Positions 4,669 to 6,550 of a DNA stretch of 6,550 nt are shown in pieces. The notes below the pieces were generated by a model. The model made no database searches and was not told the DNA's origin. It was given only the letters and a program-made list of their open reading frames with translations. The translations under genes and the position numbers were made by a program. The stretch is from Anaerolineales bacterium. Lineage in GTDB: Bacteria; Chloroflexota; Anaerolineae; Anaerolineales; Villigracilaceae. Within the stretch, counting starts at the first letter, position 1; each line of letters opens with the position of its first letter. The DNA lies in assembly GCA_025966435.1 (NCBI GenBank), contig JAICRQ010000200.1, forward strand, positions 1 through 6,550. The letters are read 5' to 3'.

Positions 4669-6414
4669 TTATTCAGGAAGCTCGTAGACAGCCCAGTTCA
4701 CCAGAATGTCCTGCGGCTGCAATCCTTTCTTGCGCAGAAGGTCGATGAATGCATTTCGATAAAATAATTGAGCAGTAATTGTCGCTATGCCCTGCGAGGG
4801 AGCTACAAAGAAATACTGACTGGGTGTATCCTCACCAGGCCGCAGGCGCGTGTCTGAGCCCTGCCATGCTGGCATGGTCGGATTCCAGTAGGCGGCTGCA
4901 GGAACCATGCTTGTGTCCTTGTCTTTGAGTATATTGGCATAGATGACTCCGGGGCGCCCTGCATAATCCTGGGAGCTGCTCCCTGTCCCTCCCCAATCAG
5001 GGATTCTGGGCCCATCCACCTGACTCAGCGCTACGCCATTCTGATCGCGCGCTTCCACAACCAGAATTAAGTGGCGCAAAGGCGAGTCGGTCGGGAACTT
5101 GTGGCCGGCTGCAGAATTGACAACATTTACGTTGACTTTGATCTTTCCTGCCTCTCGAATTGCAGATATGCCCACAGTTGCGGTGCGTTGGATTAGAATG
5201 GGATCCCCTATATTATCCCGTCGCATCATGTTATGACTGAAACTCTGTAAGGGAGTACTCTCTGGAGAGCAAGCGCTGCGCGTTGCAGGTGCAGTCCAAT
5301 CTACGGATTGTGATGCCTGCATATGACAGTCCTGACACGAGCGAAAATTCTCATCCGGCTTACTGTAAGGGCTCTGGAGCCATTCTTTATAGGAAGCGTA
5401 GACTTCTACACCAGAAAATTTTGCGTAATGACAGGCCGCACAAAAACTGCTCTCGCTAAAGATCGGGTAGCATGTGTGTCGCATATCAGGCACCGATGTC
5501 GTGAGATGCGACCACGGTCCGGCAACGAACTGCCCACCGGTGTTGGGCCGCAGGAAGGAAAAGGACAAGATTCCAGGACGGTCTGCATAAGGCAATCCCT
5601 GCTCGTCTAAAATCACGTCGATCGCCTTATGACACACATCGCAGGTCACGCCTTCTGTCGCCATCGTAGGCTGTGCTCCCCACAAACTGCTGATGAAAGG
5701 CACCAAATCAACTTCGTCCCTTGTGGGACCTACAGATGTAGGAGCATGGCAGAAAGCACAGTTTCCGTTTGAATCGGGGTAATCCAACTGGTAACCCGGG
5801 CCATAGTCAGGCTGGTTCGGGTCGGGCGGTAAGCGATATCTGTTCCCATCCGGGGAAAAGCCCCAAATCGTTTTTTGACCAGCTATTTGGTTGGCGTTTG
5901 TACCCATATAAGTTGCCCAAAAGAGCGGGCTTGCAAATGACCTGGTATGACCATCTGGAGTCCACTCATGATATTCATTCAGTTTTGCCCCATCAGAATG
6001 ACACCGCGCACAACCAAGACTGGAATCCGTCGCGGAAACCCATCGATAATTAGGGTTATCCGCGGCGTCCAGACGATCCATACTGAGTTCATAATATCCA
6101 GGAACGCTTCCATTACAGGTGAGAGTCTTGATGTAATAGCCTGGTGCCCACACAGAGATGTTTTGACCGTTCCCACATGCTCGAAACGATAAACCGCCTT
6201 GTTTGAGCGTGGCTGTTTCCCCCGTCTCGATCACACGACCAGTTGCCATTCTGAGTTTTGGATCCAGGCCTCTTAGTTTAACAACAACTTCATCGGGGTC
6301 TGGTGCCGCGACAGCCACTTCTGAGCTGCAGGCGCTCAACGCAGCATAAATGACAAGCAGGATGCCAATGCTCATGACCCGCCAACAACTTAATTTCTCC
6401 CCTGTTGTGCTCAT
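4669..6414 (-). CDS. Pentaheme c-type cytochrome lipoprotein
   Basis: A 581-residue exported protein. A basic start (K7, R12) and hydrophobic stretch (13-25) lead to the lipobox LSAC with Cys-29, so signal peptidase II processing and a lipid anchor on the outer face of the membrane are expected. Five CXXCH heme c sites follow: CARCH (135-139), CAFCH (219-223), CDVCH (258-262), CAACH (325-329) and CQDCH (360-364). Other histidines such as 156, 303, 313 and 394 could be distal ligands. Residues 40-130 precede the hemes and contain no heme motif. From about 425 a heme-free beta-rich domain begins with VNVVNSAAGHKFPTDSPLRHL, a pattern common after multiheme domains in Anaerolineae and related cytochromes. 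It is probably an extracytoplasmic electron-transfer protein or oxidoreductase; the substrate is unknown. The ATG at 6414 has AAGGA 6 bases upstream within AGGAGGAAGGA. An inner ATG at codon 14 would lose the basic residues of the signal peptide. Confidence 0.9.
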   Translation of the reverse strand: MSTTGEKLSCWRVMSIGILLVIYAALSACSSEVAVAAPDPDEVVVKLRGLDPKLRMATGRVIETGETATLKQGGLSFRACGNGQNISVWAPGYYIKTLTCNGSVPGYYELSMDRLDAADNPNYRWVSATDSSLGCARCHSDGAKLNEYHEWTPDGHTRSFASPLFWATYMGTNANQIAGQKTIWGFSPDGNRYRLPPDPNQPDYGPGYQLDYPDSNGNCAFCHAPTSVGPTRDEVDLVPFISSLWGAQPTMATEGVTCDVCHKAIDVILDEQGLPYADRPGILSFSFLRPNTGGQFVAGPWSHLTTSVPDMRHTCYPIFSESSFCAACHYAKFSGVEVYASYKEWLQSPYSKPDENFRSCQDCHMQASQSVDWTAPATRSACSPESTPLQSFSHNMMRRDNIGDPILIQRTATVGISAIREAGKIKVNVNVVNSAAGHKFPTDSPLRHLILVVEARDQNGVALSQVDGPRIPDWGGTGSSSQDYAGRPGVIYANILKDKDTSMVPAAAYWNPTMPAWQGSDTRLRPGEDTPSQYFFVAPSQGIATITAQLFYRNAFIDLLRKKGLQPQDILVNWAVYELPE

Positions 6415-6420
6415 TCGAAA

Positions 6421-6431
6421 TCCTTCCTCCT
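6421..6431 (-). promoter_or_regulatory. Ribosome-binding site of the cytochrome gene
   Basis: The minus strand reads AGGAGGAAGGA. The AAGGA part ends 6 bases before the ATG at 6414, while AGGAGG ends 11 bases before it. Either supports this start. Confidence 0.7.
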
Positions 6432-6449
6432 GATGAAGAGCCTGTTTCT

Positions 6450-6478
6450 ATTATGGACGATATTCAGTTTTTATGCAA
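6450..6478 (-). promoter_or_regulatory. Candidate promoter of the cytochrome gene
   Basis: On the minus strand TTGCAT (6478-6473) and CATAAT (6455-6450) are 17 bases apart; the -10 matches 5 of 6 and the -35 only 3 of 6. It lies in the 79-base AT-rich gap between the upstream stop codon at 6494 and the cytochrome start, giving a leader of about 30 bases. Confidence 0.5.
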
Positions 6479-6493
6479 CAGAATTCTTAATAA

Positions 6494-6550
6494 CTACAAG
6501 ATGCCTTTCGCCAGAGCTTCCAGACTTTCCAGATCGTCCAGATCGAGCCA
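6494..6550 (-). CDS. C-terminal end of an unidentified protein (partial)
   Basis: Reading from the right edge on the minus strand, 18 codons are open (WLDLDDLESLEALAKGIL) before a TAG at 6496-6494. Leucines recur every three or four residues between acidic ones, as in a terminal amphipathic helix, which makes this frame look like genuine coding sequence. The plus strand is also open here, so the call rests on composition. It vaguely recalls the leucine-rich C-termini of DUF4351 proteins, but the fragment is far too short to name. It lies upstream of the cytochrome gene in the same orientation, 79 bases away. Confidence 0.5.
   Translation of the reverse strand, partial: WLDLDDLESLEALAKGIL

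Noticed and set aside
6501..6550. Plus-strand ATG frame at the right edge (MPFARASRLSRSSRSS)
   Set aside because: Low-complexity Arg/Ser product and no ribosome site; the minus-strand frame looks like a natural helical C-terminus.
1..6550. CRISPR array, tRNA, rRNA, transposase or attachment sites
   Set aside because: No regularly spaced direct repeats, cloverleaf, rRNA-like stretch or transposase motif found by eye; intergenic space is short and accounted for.

Overview
The window looks like a piece of chromosome from an environmental bacterium of moderate GC content. The style of several proteins suggests Chloroflexota, class Anaerolineae: an M23 peptidase with a long His-to-Asp spacing, a pentaheme lipoprotein with a GHKFPT-type C-terminal domain, and stand-alone small membrane proteins of the LiaI/LiaF type. 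This placement is recalled family resemblance, not a search result. I see no tRNA, rRNA, CRISPR array, insertion sequence or phage gene.

Layout from left to right. Positions 1-948 (+) hold the 3' part of an exported zinc peptidase of the M23 family. Its stop codon touches the stop codon of a convergent two-gene redox unit on the minus strand: a membrane-anchored TlpA/ResA-type thioredoxin (1979-1419) followed by an OsmC-family protein (1422-949), with a 4-base stop/start overlap. A 117-bp divergent intergenic region (1980-2096) with nested inverted repeats separates this unit from a plus-strand gene (2097-2549) that encodes only a cyclic-nucleotide-binding-like domain. A perfect 15-bp hairpin at 2585-2616 lies between that gene and the next, convergent unit and probably terminates both.

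From 4602 down to 2636 on the minus strand is a tight three-gene operon of membrane proteins. A six-segment membrane protein comes first. A two-segment membrane anchor carrying a toastrack-like repeat domain follows, with a 14-base overlap. Last, after a 10-base gap, is an eight-segment membrane protein. The two polytopic proteins share a WALIPG motif. A plausible sigma-70-type promoter and strong ribosome sites are visible. The architecture suggests an envelope-associated complex related to the LiaF/PspC/toastrack world, but no kinase, regulator or PspA is present in the window.

Upstream and on the same strand, 6414-4669 encodes a lipoprotein with five CXXCH heme sites, a likely extracytoplasmic electron carrier or reductase, with its own promoter and ribosome site. 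At the right edge is the last part of another minus-strand gene (6494-6550). Most of the window therefore concerns the cell envelope and extracytoplasmic redox chemistry. The most system-like part is the three-gene membrane operon.
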